Assembly: GCF_005222955.1 (NCBI RefSeq)
Contig: NZ_LWUA01000233.1
Coordinates: 1-32,171, forward strand
Reading direction: 5' to 3'
Source: Blastococcus sp. CCUG 61487
GTDB lineage: Bacteria > Actinomycetota > Actinomycetes > Mycobacteriales > Geodermatophilaceae
Length of the DNA stretch: 32,171 nucleotides
Within the stretch, counting starts at the first letter, position 1, and each line of letters opens with the position of its first letter. Positions 18,972 through 29,960 of the stretch are shown here, in pieces. Both the position numbers and the translations under genes were made by a program. The notes under the pieces were generated by a model, which saw nothing but the letters and a program-made list of their open reading frames with translations, was not told where the DNA came from and made no database searches.

Positions 18972-19994
18972 GTGACGACGCTCTGGGACACCACCGGTTC
19001 CGCGGTGGTGAAGGAGCTGGCCGCCCAGCGGCGGACCGGCGGCGCGGTGCTCTCCGGGGTCGCGCTCACGCTGGTGGTCGTCGCCGACGAGGCCGGCGTG
19101 ACCGCGGCGGAGGAGGCCGCCACCTACGCGGCGGAGATGCACCCCTGCCGGGTGCTGGTCGTGGTGCGCCGGCAGATCGAGGCGCCGGTGCCGCGGCTGG
19201 ACGCGGAGGTGCAGATCGGCGGGCGGCTCGGCCCCGGCGAGGCGGTCGTGCTGCGCATGTACGGGCGCCTGGCCCTGCACTCGGAGTCGGTGGTCCTGCC
19301 CCTGCTGGCCGCCGACGCGCCGGTCGTCGCCTGGTGGCACGGCCCTCCCCCCGACCGGCTGGCCACCGACGCGCTCGCCGTCTTCGCCGACCGCCGGATC
19401 ACCGACAGCTCGCTGGCCGACGACCCGCGCGAAGCGCTGCGGATCCGCGCCGAGGACTACGTCCCCGGCGACACCGACCTCACCTGGACCCGCAGCACCG
19501 CCTGGCGGGCGGTGCTCGCCTCCACCCTCGACTCGGTGGCGGGCCGTCGCGGGGACCTCGTGCGGGTGACCGGTGGCCGCATCGAGGGCGACCCGCACAA
19601 CGCCACCGCCCAGCTCCTCGCCGGCTGGATCACCTCGCGCTGCGGCTGCGACATCGAGGTCGCCGACGGCACCCGGGACGCCGGTCCGACCGGGGTCGAG
19701 TCGGTCGTCCTGCACCTGGACCAGGACGAGGAGGTCCGGGTCACCTCCGACCACCGGGGCGGCGCGGTGATCAGCCAGCCCAACCGGCCCGACGGCACCG
19801 TCGCCCTGCCCGAGCGGGCTCTCGGCGACCTGCTCAGCGAGGAGCTCCGCCGGCTGGACCCGGACGAGCCCTACAGCGACGCCCTCGAGGGAGCCACGGG
19901 GCTCACCGGGCTCACCGATCGCTCCCCCGAGCGGGAGCACGTCTGGTTCGACCCGTCCGAGGCCGAGGACGACGTGCAGCAGGGGGCGTCGTGA
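18972..19994 (+). CDS. opcA: OpcA, glucose-6-phosphate dehydrogenase assembly protein
   Basis: A 340-residue OpcA protein, needed for assembly or activation of Zwf in cyanobacteria and actinobacteria. Family features include LVVVADEAG and HPCRVLVVVRR near the N-terminus, then VLPLLAADAPVVAWWHGPPP and TRSTAWRAVLASTLDS in the middle. It is soluble, with no catalytic motif. The GTG at 18972 has a strong GAGGAGGA site. The stop overlaps the pgl start as GTGA, so the two are translationally coupled. Confidence 0.94.
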   Translation: MTTLWDTTGSAVVKELAAQRRTGGAVLSGVALTLVVVADEAGVTAAEEAATYAAEMHPCRVLVVVRRQIEAPVPRLDAEVQIGGRLGPGEAVVLRMYGRLALHSESVVLPLLAADAPVVAWWHGPPPDRLATDALAVFADRRITDSSLADDPREALRIRAEDYVPGDTDLTWTRSTAWRAVLASTLDSVAGRRGDLVRVTGGRIEGDPHNATAQLLAGWITSRCGCDIEVADGTRDAGPTGVESVVLHLDQDEEVRVTSDHRGGAVISQPNRPDGTVALPERALGDLLSEELRRLDPDEPYSDALEGATGLTGLTDRSPEREHVWFDPSEAEDDVQQGAS

Positions 19995-20758
19995 GCCCCA
20001 CCCCGGACGTGGTCGTCGAGCCCGACGCCGAGCGGCTCGCGCGGTCCGTGGCCGAGGCGCTGGTGGCCCGCTTGGCCGCTGCGCAGGCGGTGCACGGGAC
20101 GGCGTCGGTCGTCCTGACCGGCGGCACCATCGGCACCGCCGTCCTCGAGCGCGTCGCCGGCCTGGCCGCCGAGCCGGTGCGGGAGACGGTGGACTGGGCG
20201 CGCGTCGACGTCTGGTGGGGCGACGAGCGGTACGTCCCGCGGGACGACGACGAGCGCAACGAGAAGGGGGCACGGCGGGCGCTGCTCGACCACGTCGGCG
20301 TCGAGCCCGCTCGCGTGCACGCCATGCCCGCGTCCGACGACGGGTTCGCCGAGCCCGAGGAGGCCGCAGCCCGGTACGCCGAACAGCTCGCGGCGGCGGC
20401 CGGGGGCGACGGGGAGCTGCCCCGCTTCGACCTGCTGCTCCTCGGCATGGGCGACGACGGGCACGTCGCGTCGATCTTCCCGGGCACTCCGGGTGTCGAC
20501 GACGACAGGCCGGTGTTCGCCGTCCACGACTCGCCCAAGCCGCCACCGACCCGGATCAGCCTCGGCTTCACCGCGATCGGCACCGCCGAGGAGGTGTGGC
20601 TCGTGGTGGCCGGGGAGGGCAAGGCCGCCGCGGTGGCCGAGGCGCTGTCCGGTGCCGAACCGAGCCGGCTGCCGGCCGCCGGCGTGCGCGGTCGCCGGGC
20701 CACGCGCTGGCTGCTCGACGCCGCCGCCGCGAGCCGGCTGCCCGGCGCCCCGAGCTGA
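19991..20758 (+). CDS. pgl: 6-phosphogluconolactonase
   Basis: A 255-residue lactonase that hydrolyses the product of Zwf to 6-phosphogluconate. Motifs are LTGGTIG (42-48), WWGDERYVPRDDDERN (75-90) and the family hallmark GMGDDGHVASIFPG (152-165). Chosen start is the GTG within the GTGA overlap with opcA; a longer open frame upstream is an opcA shadow. No 6-phosphogluconate dehydrogenase gene follows in this window. Confidence 0.95.
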   Translation: MSPTPDVVVEPDAERLARSVAEALVARLAAAQAVHGTASVVLTGGTIGTAVLERVAGLAAEPVRETVDWARVDVWWGDERYVPRDDDERNEKGARRALLDHVGVEPARVHAMPASDDGFAEPEEAAARYAEQLAAAAGGDGELPRFDLLLLGMGDDGHVASIFPGTPGVDDDRPVFAVHDSPKPPPTRISLGFTAIGTAEEVWLVVAGEGKAAAVAEALSGAEPSRLPAAGVRGRRATRWLLDAAAASRLPGAPS

Positions 20759-20910
20759 CCCGGACGCTCCCCCTGCCCCACGGTGGGTGACGGCGGGCCG
20801 CACGCGCAGGAGCCGGGCCGGCGGCCGGCTACCGGAGAGAACGGGTCGCGGCCACCCTGGCCGGTGCACGGGGACGCGAGGTGCCGCGGCACCGGGAGGA
20901 GCGCCCGCTC

Positions 20911-21093
20911 ATGACCTCGACCGATCAGCGCACGGCCGCCGTCCTGCCGTCGCCCCGCTCCGGTGCACCGGACGATGCGTCCGGCCGCGCCGACCCGGAG
21001 CGCTCGCGGCGCGCCGCCCGGCGCCCCGACGAGTACTGGGACTGCCTCGCCTGCGGCTGGCGCAGCCGGGACGCCGACGAGGCGTCCCGCTGA
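20911..21093 (+). CDS. Small 60-residue protein with a WDCxxCG knuckle
   Basis: An unrecognised small protein. The first 40 residues are disordered-looking (Ser, Pro, Ala, Arg, Asp) and the C-terminal third carries EYWDCLACGWRSRDADEA, with Cys45 and Cys48 as a single CxxC knuckle. The ATG at 20911 has GGGAGGAG about nine bases upstream, a strong site that supports real translation. A longer start at 20881 would lose that spacing. It is convergent with rbpA, nine bases apart. RbpA itself contains WDCPRCG, so the shared knuckle is notable. One CxxC alone would need a partner or dimer to bind zinc. Confidence 0.6.
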   Translation: MTSTDQRTAAVLPSPRSGAPDDASGRADPERSRRAARRPDEYWDCLACGWRSRDADEASR

Positions 21094-21106
21094 CCCGAGC
21101 GGTCAG
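21090..21106. terminator. Hairpin covering both convergent stop codons (60-residue gene and rbpA)
   Basis: CTGACC (21090-21095) and GGTCAG (21101-21106) form a perfect six-base stem with a five-base loop. Two further pairs are possible across one bulged G. Three pairs follow trivially from facing TGA stops. The hairpin could serve transcripts from both sides. No T-run is present, as is usual in this GC range. Confidence 0.4.
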
Positions 21107-21444
21107 GCGCCCCGGCGGGCGCGGAGCCGGCTGAGGGCCTCCTCGAGGAGCGCGTCGCCGTCGGCGTCGGTGCGCCGCTCCCGGACGTAGGCCAGGTGGG
21201 TCTTGTACGGCTCGGTGCGCGGCGCCGGGGGCGGGTTGCCCTGGTCCGGGCCGGCCGGCAGGCCGCAGCGGGGGCAGTCCCACAGCTCGGGGATGTCGGC
21301 GTCGTCGGCGAAGGCGATGCGGGTCTCGTGCCCGTTGGCGCACCAGAACGGCAGTCGCCGACGTGGTGCGGCCTCGCCGCGCTCCGCCTCGCCCATCGGA
21401 CCTGCTCCGACCCGGCTGCCCCGGATCGCGTTGCCACCAGCCAC
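21103..21444 (-). CDS. rbpA: RbpA, RNA polymerase-binding protein
   Basis: A 113-residue actinobacterial transcription factor that binds RNA polymerase and the principal sigma factor and stabilises the open complex. The N-terminal basic RGSRVGAG tail is present. The zinc-type set is Cys35, His39 (FWCANGHE), Cys57 and Cys60 (WDCPRCG), as in S. coelicolor RbpA. The C-terminal sigma-interacting helix, about residues 90-112, is DALLEEALSRLRARR. The start is GTG at 21444 with GGGAG upstream. A possible TAGACT -10 lies at 21503-21498, giving a leader near 50 bases. Confidence 0.93.
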   Translation of the reverse strand: MAGGNAIRGSRVGAGPMGEAERGEAAPRRRLPFWCANGHETRIAFADDADIPELWDCPRCGLPAGPDQGNPPPAPRTEPYKTHLAYVRERRTDADGDALLEEALSRLRARRGA

Positions 21445-21497
21445 GAGCGCTCCCTGATCTCCGGTCCCGACGTGGTGCAGATCACCACCGCGGGCGA

Positions 21498-21503
21498 AGT
21501 CTA
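21498..21503 (-). promoter_or_regulatory. Candidate -10 element for rbpA
   Basis: TAGACT on the minus strand fits TANNNT and lies about 55 bases before the rbpA start, in the 126-base gap after secG. I found no convincing -35 hexamer and no clear SigR-type GGGAAT element, which drives rbpA in Streptomyces. Confidence 0.3.
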
Positions 21504-21570
21504 GAGCCTGGAGAGGCGATCCCCGGTCACGATTTCGTCCCGTCCGCCGCAGACCGACGGCGCCGCGCCG

Positions 21571-21804
21571 TCAGACCTTGATCAGGATGCCGAGCGCGAC
21601 GATGCAGACGGCCCAGATCAGGGCGGTGAACACCGTCAGCCGGTTCAGGTTCTTCTCGACCACCGACGAACCGGCGAGCGACGAGCTGGCCGCGCCGCCG
21701 AACATGGAGGACAGGCCGCCGCCCCGGCCGCGGTGCAGCAGGACCAGCACCACGAGCAGCACGCTGGTGAGCACCAGCAACACGTTCAGGACGACCTCGA
21801 TCAT
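21571..21804 (-). CDS. secG: SecG, preprotein translocase subunit
   Basis: A 77-residue membrane protein of the SecYEG channel. Two hydrophobic helices (about residues 2-24 and 54-76) flank a cytoplasmic loop holding the family motif GGGLSSMFGG (28-37) and SSVVEKNLNRLT. The ATG at 21804 has GGAGAGG just upstream. A much longer open frame upstream of it reads antisense-like, Arg/Gly-rich sequence over the neighbouring gene and is discarded. secG next to tpiA, pgk and gap is a common bacterial arrangement. Confidence 0.93.
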   Translation of the reverse strand: MIEVVLNVLLVLTSVLLVVLVLLHRGRGGGLSSMFGGAASSSLAGSSVVEKNLNRLTVFTALIWAVCIVALGILIKV

Positions 21805-21875
21805 GACCTCTCCAGTCTGGTGGCCGGCGCGCGGCGCCGGACCTCGGGAACGAGCGTAACGGACGGCGCTCGCGG

Positions 21876-23663
21876 TCAGCGGACGCCGGCCGTCGCCAGG
21901 TCGTATCCGGAGTAGGGCCGCATCACCACGCCGTTGCGCAGCCGCTGGCCGGCGACGAGCTGGACCCGGCTCTCCGCGAGCGGCACGTAGGCGTTCGTCG
22001 CACCGGCCGCTGCCGCCACGGCCTGCCATGCCTCGCGGCCGGCGTCGCCCCCGGAGGCGTCCGCCGCGCGGGCGGCGTCGATCAGCTCGTTGATCGCGGG
22101 GTCGTCCAGCCGGGCGAAGTTCGGGTTGCCGACCCGCCGGATGCTGCGGCCGTCGAGCAGGGGGCTCAGCAACGAGGCGGCGGTCGGGAAGTCGGGCGTG
22201 GAGGTCACGAGCACGATGCCGTAGCCGTTGGCGACGACGCTGTCGGGGTTGCCGACGTCGGTCGCGTAGAAGGTGGCCGGTTCCAGTGGCCGGACCTCCA
22301 CCTCGATGCCCACCTCGGCCAGCTGATCGGCCACCACGTCGGCGACGTCCAGGCTGACCTGGGAATCGGGTACCGCGAGGACCGTGCCAAACCCGTCGGG
22401 CGCCCCGCACTCCGCCAGGTGTGCGCGCGCGGCGTCCAGGTCCCGGCCGCTCCCGTCCCCCTCCGGACCGCCCCCCAGCGCCCGGGTCCACAACCGGGAC
22501 GTCGGCATCGCGGTGGCTTCCCCCAGTGCCTCCTGGACCTCCGCCCGGTCGATCGCGGCCGCGACGGCGGCACGGCAGGCCGGATCGTCGAACGGCGCCA
22601 CGCCGGCGGGCAGTGCCAGCAACCGCAGCGCGCCCGTCGGCAGCTCGTCCACCCGGTCCCGGAGATCCTCGTTGTCCTCCGCCTCCAGCCGGGCGACGGT
22701 GAGCGGCTGCACCCCGGACCCGGAGATGTCCACGTCCGCCGACCCGGCGAGCAGGGCCTGGTCGCGCTCCACGCCCGTCAGGTTCGACCGGACGATCACG
22801 GTGTCCGGCAAGGCGGTCCGGACGTCGTCGGTGGCCGGGTCCCACGCGGGGTTGCGGTCGAGCCGGATGCCGGTCGCGGTGTCCGCCGAGGTGATGGCGT
22901 AGGGGCCGGAGGACACGGGGTCGATCCCGTAGTCACCCCTGGTGTCCGCCTCCACCGGGACGGGGCTGCTCGAGGGCAGCGCCAGCACGTAGGGCAGCTG
23001 CGGCGCCGGGGCGCGCAGCCGGAAGACGATGGTCCGCTCGTCGGGGGTCTCGACCGAGACCAGGTCCTCGGGGTCGTCCTCCTCGGCGGAGTACGGCCCG
23101 GGATAGGGGTTGGCGGGGTCGTCCAGCAGGTCGACGACGTACGTCGGCCCCCCGACGATGACGTCGGAGGCGAACGAGCGCTGGATGCCGTACTTCACGT
23201 CCTGGGCGGTGATCGCCCGCCCGTTCTCGAACCTGACGCCCTCGCGCAGGGTGAACGTCCAGGCCAGCCCGTCCTCGGACACCGTGCCCAGGTCGGTGGC
23301 CAGGTCGGGCACGAGCTCGTGGGTGCGCCCGGGTTGGGAGGAGTACGTGACCAGCGTGCGGGTGTAGAGCCGCATCACGTTCCACACACCGGGCAGGTAG
23401 GAGCGCTGCGGATCGAGGCTGTCGATCGGCGGCGAGACCACGCGCAGCGTGCCGCCGGTCTCCTCCGACGGCGCCCGGACGCCGTCGATCCCGGCGTCCG
23501 GCTCGCCCTCGACGACGGGGACGTCGGCGCGGCCGCCGGCGCCGCCGAGGCAGCTCACCGCCAGCACGAGCACGAGCACCACGGCGGCCGCCGCCACCAC
23601 GAGGCGGCGGCCCTGCGCCCACGCGGGCAGCCGGGAGACCAGCCGTTCGAGGGTGTCGTTCAC
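21876..23663 (-). CDS. ABC transporter substrate-binding lipoprotein, family 5 (peptide type)
   Basis: A 595-residue SBP_bac_5 protein. Residues 1-20 are basic, 21-37 hydrophobic, and the lipobox AVSC puts the lipidated cysteine at Cys38. The mature part shows the family entry TLRVVSPPIDSLDPQRSY, WTFTLREGVRFENGRAITAQDVKYGIQRSF (about 145-175) and SSGPYAI. Its C-terminal lobe includes CRAAVAAAIDRAEV and RLWTRALGG. Such proteins capture oligopeptides or similar solutes outside the membrane. No permease or ATPase gene lies near, so it is an orphan here and the ligand is unknown. It sits between tpiA (51 bases upstream) and secG. The start is GTG at 23663. Confidence 0.88.
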   Translation of the reverse strand: MNDTLERLVSRLPAWAQGRRLVVAAAAVVLVLVLAVSCLGGAGGRADVPVVEGEPDAGIDGVRAPSEETGGTLRVVSPPIDSLDPQRSYLPGVWNVMRLYTRTLVTYSSQPGRTHELVPDLATDLGTVSEDGLAWTFTLREGVRFENGRAITAQDVKYGIQRSFASDVIVGGPTYVVDLLDDPANPYPGPYSAEEDDPEDLVSVETPDERTIVFRLRAPAPQLPYVLALPSSSPVPVEADTRGDYGIDPVSSGPYAITSADTATGIRLDRNPAWDPATDDVRTALPDTVIVRSNLTGVERDQALLAGSADVDISGSGVQPLTVARLEAEDNEDLRDRVDELPTGALRLLALPAGVAPFDDPACRAAVAAAIDRAEVQEALGEATAMPTSRLWTRALGGGPEGDGSGRDLDAARAHLAECGAPDGFGTVLAVPDSQVSLDVADVVADQLAEVGIEVEVRPLEPATFYATDVGNPDSVVANGYGIVLVTSTPDFPTAASLLSPLLDGRSIRRVGNPNFARLDDPAINELIDAARAADASGGDAGREAWQAVAAAAGATNAYVPLAESRVQLVAGQRLRNGVVMRPYSGYDLATAGVR

Positions 23664-23714
23664 GTCCTGTGCGTCCCGCTCCCGGTTCGTGCGGCCGGCG
23701 GCGGTCAGCGGGGG

Positions 23715-24551
<837 letters not shown>

Positions 24552-24563
24552 CGGTCGGTCCCC

Positions 24564-25763
24564 TCAGTCGGTGAGCACCGCGAGGCCGGGGAGCTCCCGG
24601 CCCTCGAGGTACTCCAGCGACGCGCCGCCGCCGGTGCTGATGTGTCCGTAGGCGGCCTCGTCGAGCCCGAGCTGCCGGACCGCGGCCGCGGAGTCACCGC
24701 CGCCGACGACCGACAGGCCCTCGACGTGGCTCACCGCGTCGGCCACGCCGCGCGTGCCCTCCGCGAACGGCGCGAGCTCGAAGACGCCCATCGGCCCGTT
24801 CCAGAACACGGTGCGGGCCGCGGCGATCTCGCGGGCGAACAGCTCGACGGTGCGCGGGCCGACGTCCAGCCCCAGCTGGTCGGCGGGGATGGCCTCCACG
24901 TCCACCGTCGTCGTCGGGGCGTCGGCGCTGAACTCGGGAGCGCAGACGACGTCGACCGGCAGCACGATCCGGTCGCCGGCCTCGTCCAGGAGGCGCCGGC
25001 AGGTGTCGACCTGGTCGGCCTCCAGCAGCGACCTGCCCACCTCGTGGCCCTGCGCCTTGAGGAAGGTGAAGCACATGCCGCCGCCGACCAGGAGCTTGTC
25101 GACCTTGGGCAGCAGCGCCTCGATGACGGCCAGCTTGTCGCTCACCTTCGAGCCACCCAGGACGACGACGTAGGGCCGCTCCGGGTCGCTGGTGAGGCGG
25201 CGCAGGACGTCGAGCTCGGCGGCGACCAGGCGGCCGGCGTGGCGGGGCAGGCGCCGGGCGACGTCGTAGACGCTGGCGTGCTTGCGGTGCACCGCGCCGA
25301 ACGCGTCGTCGACGTAGGCGTCGGCGAGCCCGGCCAGCCGGTCGGCCAGCTCTCCGCGCTCGGCGTCGTCCTTGCTCGTCTCCGCGGCCTCGAAGCGGAC
25401 GTTCTCCAGCAGGACGACGTCGCCGTCGGCCAGCGCCGCCACCTTGGCCCGGGCGTCGTCACCGGCGACGTCGGCGGCCAGCGGCACCGTCGTCCCGAGC
25501 AGCTCGCCGAGGCGCGCTGCGACGGGCGCCAACGAGAACTGCGGGTCCGGGGCGCCCTTGGGGCGGCCCAGGTGGGCGGCGACGACGACGCGGGCGCCGG
25601 CGTCGCGCAGCGCCTGCAGGGTGGGCAGGCTGGCGCGGATCCGGCCGTCATCGGTGATGACCGGCGAGGCCGTCGTGTGGTCGAGCGGGACGTTCAGGTC
25701 GGTGCGCACGAGCACGCGCCGACCCGAGACGCCCTCGGCGATGAGGTCGTCGACGGAGCGCAT
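24564..25763 (-). CDS. pgk: Phosphoglycerate kinase
   Basis: A 399-residue kinase making ATP from 1,3-bisphosphoglycerate. Substrate motifs are [13 protein letters not shown] (16-28), AAHLGRPKG (62-70) and LLENVRFE (118-125). The hinge and nucleotide parts show LGGSKVSDK (202-210), WNGPMGVFE (321-329) and [11 protein letters not shown] (351-361). The ATG at 25763 begins five bases after the gap stop. An open frame further upstream is a shadow of gap. Confidence 0.96.
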   Translation of the reverse strand: MRSVDDLIAEGVSGRRVLVRTDLNVPLDHTTASPVITDDGRIRASLPTLQALRDAGARVVVAAHLGRPKGAPDPQFSLAPVAARLGELLGTTVPLAADVAGDDARAKVAALADGDVVLLENVRFEAAETSKDDAERGELADRLAGLADAYVDDAFGAVHRKHASVYDVARRLPRHAGRLVAAELDVLRRLTSDPERPYVVVLGGSKVSDKLAVIEALLPKVDKLLVGGGMCFTFLKAQGHEVGRSLLEADQVDTCRRLLDEAGDRIVLPVDVVCAPEFSADAPTTTVDVEAIPADQLGLDVGPRTVELFAREIAAARTVFWNGPMGVFELAPFAEGTRGVADAVSHVEGLSVVGGGDSAAAVRQLGLDEAAYGHISTGGGASLEYLEGRELPGLAVLTD

Positions 25764-25768
25764 GCCCG

Positions 25769-26906
<1,138 letters not shown>

Positions 26907-26908
26907 CA

Positions 26909-26956
26909 CCTCCCTCGCGGTCGACGGCGAGGGAGGACCCGGAACCGCGAGGGAGG
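26909..26956. repeat. Three-part repeat able to form two alternative hairpins
   Basis: CCTCCCTCGCGG (26909-26920) is fully complementary to CCGCGAGGGAGG (26945-26956), 12 bp. Its first ten bases also pair with GCGAGGGAGG (26927-26936). The two right arms are direct repeats (GCGAGGGAGGAC at 26927-26938 and 26947-26958). Only one hairpin can form at a time. It lies between the whiA stop and the 14-bp palindrome. Confidence 0.55.
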
Positions 26957-26972
26957 ACGGCGCAGCGAGCTG

Positions 26973-27953
26973 CTACTGGGTGAGCATGTCGTCGGTGACG
27001 ACCGACTCGGTGTCGGGGATGCCGAGGTCCTTCGCCCGCTTGTCGGCCATCGCCAGCAGGCGGCGGATCCGGCCGGCGACGGCGTCCTTGGTCATCGGCG
27101 GGTCGGCGCGCTGGCCGAGCTCCTCCAGCGACGCCTGGCCGTACTCCAGCCGCAACCGCCCCGCCACGAGCAGGTGCTCGGGAGCGTCCCCGGCCAGGAT
27201 CTCCATGGCCCGCTCCACGCGGGCGCTGGCCGCGACCGCGGCGCGGGCGGACCGGCGGAGGTTGGCGTCGTCGAAGTTGGCCAGCCGGTTGGCGGTGGCC
27301 CGGACCTCGCGGCGCATCCGCCGCTCCTCCCAGGCCATGACGGCGTCGTGGGCGCCCATGCGGGTCAGCAGCGCGCTGATCGCGTCGCCGTCGCGGACCA
27401 CAACCCGGTCGGCGCCGCGGACCTCGCGCGCCTTCGCGGCGATGCCCAGCCGGCGAGCGGCACCGACGAGCGCCATCGCCGCCTCGGGGCCGGGGCAGGT
27501 CACCTCGAGCGAGGAGGACCGGCCGGGCTCGGTGAGCGACCCGTGGGCCAGGAACGCGCCCCGCCACGCCGCCTCCGCGTCGTTGAGGCTGCCGGAGACC
27601 ACCGCCGGCGGCAGGCCGCGCACCGGGCGGCCACGCTGGTCGACCAGGCCGGTCTGCCGGGCCAGCCCCTCCCCGTGCTTGGCGATGCGGACCAGGTAGC
27701 GCACGCCGCGGCGGATGTTCCCGCCGGCGAGGACGCTCACGCCGCTCGTGTAGCCGTACACCTCGCTGATGTCGCGGCGCAGCCGGCGGGCCACCGAGCC
27801 GGTGTCCAGCTCGGCTTCGATCACCACCCGGCCGCCGACGATGTGCAGGCCGCCGGAGAACCGCAGCAGCGCGGTCACCTCGGCCTTGCGCTCGGAGGTC
27901 TTCGTGCACTCCACCCGGGAGAGCTCGTCCTTCACCATGGCGGTCATCGCCAT
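26973..27953 (-). CDS. whiA: WhiA, sporulation/cell-division transcription regulator
   Basis: A 326-residue WhiA. It has an N-terminal LAGLIDADG-homing-nuclease-like fold without nuclease function ([58 protein letters not shown] segments) and a C-terminal helix-turn-helix ([23 protein letters not shown], about 274-296). In Streptomyces it controls sporulation septation with WhiB; in other Gram-positives it affects division. The ATG at 27953 ([13 protein letters not shown]) matches the family start. Longer upstream frame is not conserved-looking. It is 136 bases after yvcK, in the usual uvrC-rapZ-yvcK-whiA order. Confidence 0.95.
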   Translation of the reverse strand: MAMTAMVKDELSRVECTKTSERKAEVTALLRFSGGLHIVGGRVVIEAELDTGSVARRLRRDISEVYGYTSGVSVLAGGNIRRGVRYLVRIAKHGEGLARQTGLVDQRGRPVRGLPPAVVSGSLNDAEAAWRGAFLAHGSLTEPGRSSSLEVTCPGPEAAMALVGAARRLGIAAKAREVRGADRVVVRDGDAISALLTRMGAHDAVMAWEERRMRREVRATANRLANFDDANLRRSARAAVAASARVERAMEILAGDAPEHLLVAGRLRLEYGQASLEELGQRADPPMTKDAVAGRIRRLLAMADKRAKDLGIPDTESVVTDDMLTQ

Positions 27954-28089
27954 GTCGTCCACCCCCACGTAGCGACGGGGCTCCCCGTCGTCGTCCCTCG
28001 CGCCTTCGCCATGGGCGGCGTCCCCTCTTTCCCCCTCGTGTGCGGCTGGGTCCGATAGTTCCGAAACCCGGCCGGAGTCCGCTAGTCGT

Positions 28090-29043
28090 TCAGCGCCGCC
28101 CGACCACGGAGGCCAGGGCAGCGGAGAGGCGCACCGGATCGTGCCGGGGCGCACCGTTCTGCTCGGCGACCGGAGCGAGCACGAGCTCGGCACCGCACCT
28201 GCGCACTGCAGACAGGAGACCACGGCGGTCAACCACCGACTCAGCATCGGCGATCACGCTGTGCAGTGGCACACCGCCCAGATGCGCCTCCAGCACGCTG
28301 ACGTGCTCCTCCGGGGAGAAGCCGTCGGTCTCGCCCGGCTGCGGCGCCAGGTTGAGCACCACCACGATCCGGGCCCGCGTGGCGGCCAGGGCCGCCCGCA
28401 GCCGCGGCACCAGGAGGTGCGGCAGCACCGACGTGTACCAGGAGCCGGGGCCGAGCGAGATGACGTCGGCCTCCGCGATGGCGTCGAGCACCGCCTGGTG
28501 CACCGGCGGGTCGGCCGGCGACAGCTCGATGTCGCGCACCCGTCCCGGGGTGGTCGCGATCGCCACCTGCCCCCGGATGGTGCGCAGCCGTGTGGGGTCG
28601 TCCCGGTCGATCGGCTCGACGCGGGCGACCAGGTCCAGCGGAGCGTCGGCCATGGGCAGGACCCGCCCTTCGGCGCCCAGCATCTGGCACAGCTCGTCCA
28701 GCGCCCGCACGGTGTCGCCGCCGTACAGCTCCACCAGTCCGGTGAGCAGCAGGTTGCCCACGGAGTGCCCGGCCAGGCCGCCGGTCCCCCCGAACCGGTG
28801 CTGCAGGAGCGCCGCGAGGGTCTTCTCCCGCTCCCCCGCCCCGGCCAGCGCGTTGAGCGCCATCCGCAGGTCGCCGGGCGGCAGGACGGGGAGTTCACGA
28901 CGGATGCGCCCCGAGGAGCCGCCGTCGTCGGCGACGGTGACCACCGCGGTCAGCTCGGGGGTGAGCTGCCGCCAGGCGGCCAGGGCAGCGGCGAGGCCGT
29001 GACCGCCGCCGAACGCGACGACCCGCAGGTCGGTGGGGCCCAC
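28090..29043 (-). CDS. yvcK: YvcK/CofD-like, gluconeogenesis factor
   Basis: A 317-residue protein of the YvcK family (CofD-like fold). Family motifs are [14 protein letters not shown] (8-21), [16 protein letters not shown] with [12 protein letters not shown], and [30 protein letters not shown] is near the middle. YvcK proteins bind UDP-sugars and link carbon state to cell-wall synthesis in Gram-positive bacteria. The start is GTG at 29043, which shares a base with the rapZ stop (TAGTG), so the pair is coupled. Confidence 0.93.
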   Translation of the reverse strand: MGPTDLRVVAFGGGHGLAAALAAWRQLTPELTAVVTVADDGGSSGRIRRELPVLPPGDLRMALNALAGAGEREKTLAALLQHRFGGTGGLAGHSVGNLLLTGLVELYGGDTVRALDELCQMLGAEGRVLPMADAPLDLVARVEPIDRDDPTRLRTIRGQVAIATTPGRVRDIELSPADPPVHQAVLDAIAEADVISLGPGSWYTSVLPHLLVPRLRAALAATRARIVVVLNLAPQPGETDGFSPEEHVSVLEAHLGGVPLHSVIADAESVVDRRGLLSAVRRCGAELVLAPVAEQNGAPRHDPVRLSAALASVVGRR

Positions 29044-29960
29044 TACTCGCGGCCCAGGTCGCGGTGACGGGCGACCGTGGCCAGCCCCTCGTCGGTGAGC
29101 CGGCGCGCGAACTCCTCGGCGATGGCGACGCTGCGGTGCTTGCCGCCGGTGCAGCCCACGGCGAGGGTCAGGTAGCGCTTGCCCTCGCGCCGGTAGCCGG
29201 GGATGAGCAGCCGCAGCACCTCGGTGTAGCGGTCCAGGAACTCCCCCGCGTCGTCCTGGGCGAGCACGTAGGCGCTCACCTCCGGGTCCTGACCGGTCCG
29301 CGGGCGCAGCTCGGGGACCCAGTGCGGGTTGGGCAGGAACCTCGCGTCGACGATCAGGTCGGCGTCCAGCGGCAGCCCGTACTTGAACCCGAAGCTCATC
29401 ACGGTGGCGGTCAGCGGCTGGGTCCGCCCGTCGCGCTCGAACGCGTTCTCCAGCGTCGCGCGCAGCTGGTGGATGTTGAGGTCGCTGGTGTCGACCCACA
29501 GGTCGGCGTCGCCGGCGATGCCGGTGAGCAGGTTCCGCTCGGCGGTGATGCCGTCGATGAGCGTGCCGTTGCCCTGGAGCGGGTGCTCCCTGCGGTTGGA
29601 CTCGTAGCGCCGCACCAGGACCTCGTCGCGGGCGTGCACGTAGATGATCCGCGGCCGGTTGCCCGCCTCGGCCAGCGTCTCGATCGCCTCCTGCAGGTCG
29701 CTGGAGAACGCCCGGCTGCGGACGTCGACCACCGCGGCGAACCGCCGCAGGTCACCGCGGGCACCCAGCTCGACCATCGGCTGGAGCAGGGCCGGGGGCA
29801 GGTTGTCGACGACGAACCAGCCGAGGTCCTCCAGGACCCGGCCGGCGCTCAGCTTGCCCGCCCCGGAGAGCCCGGTGACGACCACGACCTCGAGCGGCTG
29901 CACCTCGGTCGACGTCGGGTCCTCGCTGGGCGGGACGTCGCTCTGCGGTCCGGCAGTCAT
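29043..29960 (-). CDS. rapZ: RapZ-type nucleotide-binding protein
   Basis: A 305-residue P-loop protein of the RapZ/YvcJ family. In E. coli RapZ controls glmZ RNA decay; in actinobacteria its target is unclear. Walker A is GLSGAGK (30-36), followed by Leu-Ser rather than the usual Ser/Thr straight after Lys. The FVVDNLPP segment, the [24 protein letters not shown] block and the C-terminal [15 protein letters not shown] are family hallmarks. The first 23 residues are an acidic, Pro-rich lead. ATG at 29960 overlaps the uvrC stop as ATGA. Confidence 0.94.
   Translation of the reverse strand: MTAGPQSDVPPSEDPTSTEVQPLEVVVVTGLSGAGKLSAGRVLEDLGWFVVDNLPPALLQPMVELGARGDLRRFAAVVDVRSRAFSSDLQEAIETLAEAGNRPRIIYVHARDEVLVRRYESNRREHPLQGNGTLIDGITAERNLLTGIAGDADLWVDTSDLNIHQLRATLENAFERDGRTQPLTATVMSFGFKYGLPLDADLIVDARFLPNPHWVPELRPRTGQDPEVSAYVLAQDDAGEFLDRYTEVLRLLIPGYRREGKRYLTLAVGCTGGKHRSVAIAEEFARRLTDEGLATVARHRDLGRE

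Noticed and set aside
20811-20830. AGCCGG/CCGGCT inverted repeat after pgl
   Set aside because: Six-base stem in sequence made almost only of G and C; such repeats are expected by chance here.
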